From positions 1 to 16,174 of the forward strand of contig JAKAXG010000022.1 in the NCBI GenBank assembly GCA_021827225.1: a stretch of 16,174 nt of DNA, written 5' to 3'. A program made the translations under genes and the position numbers. Position 1 is the first letter of the stretch. Each line of letters starts with the position of its first letter. This document shows positions 15,171 to 16,174 of the stretch, piece after piece. The stretch comes from Actinomycetes bacterium (GTDB lineage Bacteria > Actinomycetota > Acidimicrobiia > Acidimicrobiales > Palsa-688). The notes under the pieces were generated by a model. That model had not been told where the DNA came from, made no database searches, and saw only the letters and a list, made by a program, of their open reading frames with translations.

Positions 15171-15880
15171 GCTTCTTGGACTTCTTCAAAGGCTTCGTCG
15201 TCACCGGCAAGGTGCCGCTGAAGCCCAAGGTCACCGTGCAGTACCCGGAGGAGAAGCGCCCCAAGCCGGAACGCTTCCACGGCCGTCACGTGCTGAACCG
15301 CTACGAGGACGGCATGGAGAAGTGCATCGGCTGCGAGCTGTGCGCCGGCGTGTGCCCGGCCCGCTGCATCTACGTGCGCGGCGCCGACAACCCTCCGGAC
15401 GCCCCCGTCTCGCCGGGCGAGCGCTACGGGTTCGTCTACGAGATCAACTTCCTGCGCTGCATCCACTGCGACATGTGCGTGGAGGCCTGCCCGACGGAGG
15501 CGATCACCGAGTCGAAGCTGTTCGAGTTCTCCTTCGCCAACCGCGAGGACGCCATCTACACCAAGGCCGAGCTGCTCGTCGACGACGAGGGACTGCCCCG
15601 CCAGCTCCCCTGGGAGGACTGGAAGCCCGGCGACGACCGCAACACCTCGGCGTGGGTGAGAGCCACCAGCCCGGCCGGCGACGCCGACATGGAGGGCCGG
15701 GCGCTGTGGTCCGGTGAGCTGGGCTACGGCGTGCGGCCGGCCCAGCGCGGCCAGAGCGACGACACGTCGGCGGACTACCCGGCGGACCAGGACCTGTCGG
15801 TGCGGGAGATGATCTCCGCCGCCCTGCGGGGCGTGGACGTCAGCGACCGCCGGCCGGTCCGGGGCGGGGGGGACAGCTGA
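15167..15880 (+). CDS. nuoI: NADH-quinone oxidoreductase subunit I, with C-terminal extension
   Basis: NuoI is a ferredoxin-type subunit that passes electrons from NuoG to cluster N2 through two [4Fe-4S] clusters (N6a, N6b). The two motifs are Cys53, Cys56, Cys59 and Cys63 (CIGCELCAGVCP), and Cys98, Cys101, Cys104 and Cys108 (CIHCDMCVEACP). Each set supplies three ligands to one cluster and one to the other. The 237-residue protein is longer than the usual 160-180. Residues from about 160 on are a polar Asp/Arg/Ser-rich tail without recognisable domain. The ATG at 15167 has GGAGG 6 nt upstream. Its stop shares one base with nuoJ (TGATG). Confidence 0.97.
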   Translation: MSFLDFFKGFVVTGKVPLKPKVTVQYPEEKRPKPERFHGRHVLNRYEDGMEKCIGCELCAGVCPARCIYVRGADNPPDAPVSPGERYGFVYEINFLRCIHCDMCVEACPTEAITESKLFEFSFANREDAIYTKAELLVDDEGLPRQLPWEDWKPGDDRNTSAWVRATSPAGDADMEGRALWSGELGYGVRPAQRGQSDDTSADYPADQDLSVREMISAALRGVDVSDRRPVRGGGDS

Positions 15881-16174
15881 TGCTGGCCACCGTCCTCCTC
15901 GCCGCCGCCCGCACCCCCCTCGGCCAGGCCTCCGACTGGGCCGTGTTCCTCGTCGGGGCGGCCATGATCCTGATGGGGGCGTTCGGGGTCATCCTGCTGC
16001 GCAACCCGGTGCACTGCGCCCTGATGCTGGTGATCACCCTGATCGGCGTCACCTTGGAGTTCATCGACCAGAGCGCCGACTTCCTGGCGGCGGTGCAGAT
16101 CATCGTCTACGCCGGGGCCATCGTCATCCTGTTCCTGTTCGTGATCATGTTCCTCGGGGTCGACCGCAAGGAGG
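15880..16174 (+). CDS. nuoJ: NADH-quinone oxidoreductase subunit J (partial, cut by window end)
   Basis: NuoJ is a membrane subunit between NuoH/A and the antiporter-like subunits. Only the first 98 residues lie in the window. Three hydrophobic segments are visible: about 20-40, 45-61 and 70-93. The third, DFLAAVQIIVYAGAIVILFL, is the family signature and contains the pi-bulge helix. The acidic residue in TLEF is also present. The ATG at 15880 overlaps the nuoI stop and is preceded by a G-rich stretch that can act as a ribosome site. nuoK-N would be expected next. Confidence 0.93.
   Translation, partial: MLATVLLAAARTPLGQASDWAVFLVGAAMILMGAFGVILLRNPVHCALMLVITLIGVTLEFIDQSADFLAAVQIIVYAGAIVILFLFVIMFLGVDRKE

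Overview
This is a GC-rich chromosomal segment with strong G/C preference at third codon positions, many GTG starts and many 1-8 nt stop/start overlaps. These traits, the HspR-type MerR regulator, the C5 haem genes and a menaquinone-type reductase next to a nuo operon suggest an actinobacterium (Actinomycetota). Acidimicrobiia or a related deep lineage is plausible, but the sequence alone does not fix the class. I see no rRNA, tRNA, CRISPR array, insertion sequence or phage gene.

Layout. Bases 1-213 hold nothing I can call a gene. Two minus-strand stress genes follow: hsp20 (671-1093), with its promoter at 1141-1170, and downstream of it a MerR/HspR-like regulator (214-549). A perfect 13-bp stem-loop separates them. 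Divergent from hsp20 is the overlapping pair hemB-hemL (1217-3461), which covers two steps from glutamate-1-semialdehyde to porphobilinogen. A 200-residue membrane protein with a PH-like domain (3562-4164) comes next. Its stop codon overlaps the stop of a convergent geranylgeranyl-reductase-family flavoprotein (4161-5441, minus), probably a menaquinone reductase. Divergent from that gene, and separated by about 100 bp with an 11-bp inverted repeat, starts the operon for NADH:quinone oxidoreductase (complex I). Genes nuoA-B-C-D-E-F-G-H-I are complete and nuoJ is cut by the window end.

How it works together. Complex I oxidises NADH at NuoE/F/G, passes electrons through the NuoG, NuoI and NuoB Fe-S clusters and reduces quinone at the NuoB/D/H interface. 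The neighbouring reductase probably saturates the isoprenoid tail of that quinone. HemB/HemL supply haem precursors for downstream cytochromes.

Most notable observations. (1) Two very short ORFs (22 and 24 codons) sit exactly between nuoC/nuoD and nuoD/nuoE. Each overlaps the preceding stop codon, and they share the pattern MSxFxxRxxxTxPV. (2) A 9-bp (plus 4-bp) stem-loop buries the nuoD start codon, so nuoD translation may depend on ribosomes crossing the first short ORF. (3) Four transcription-unit starts (hemB, the PH-domain gene, the reductase and nuoA) share GGTA(G/T)CNTC placed 7-8 nt before the start codon, the arrangement of leaderless actinobacterial promoters. (4) Several Nuo subunits carry long, low-complexity, probably disordered tails.
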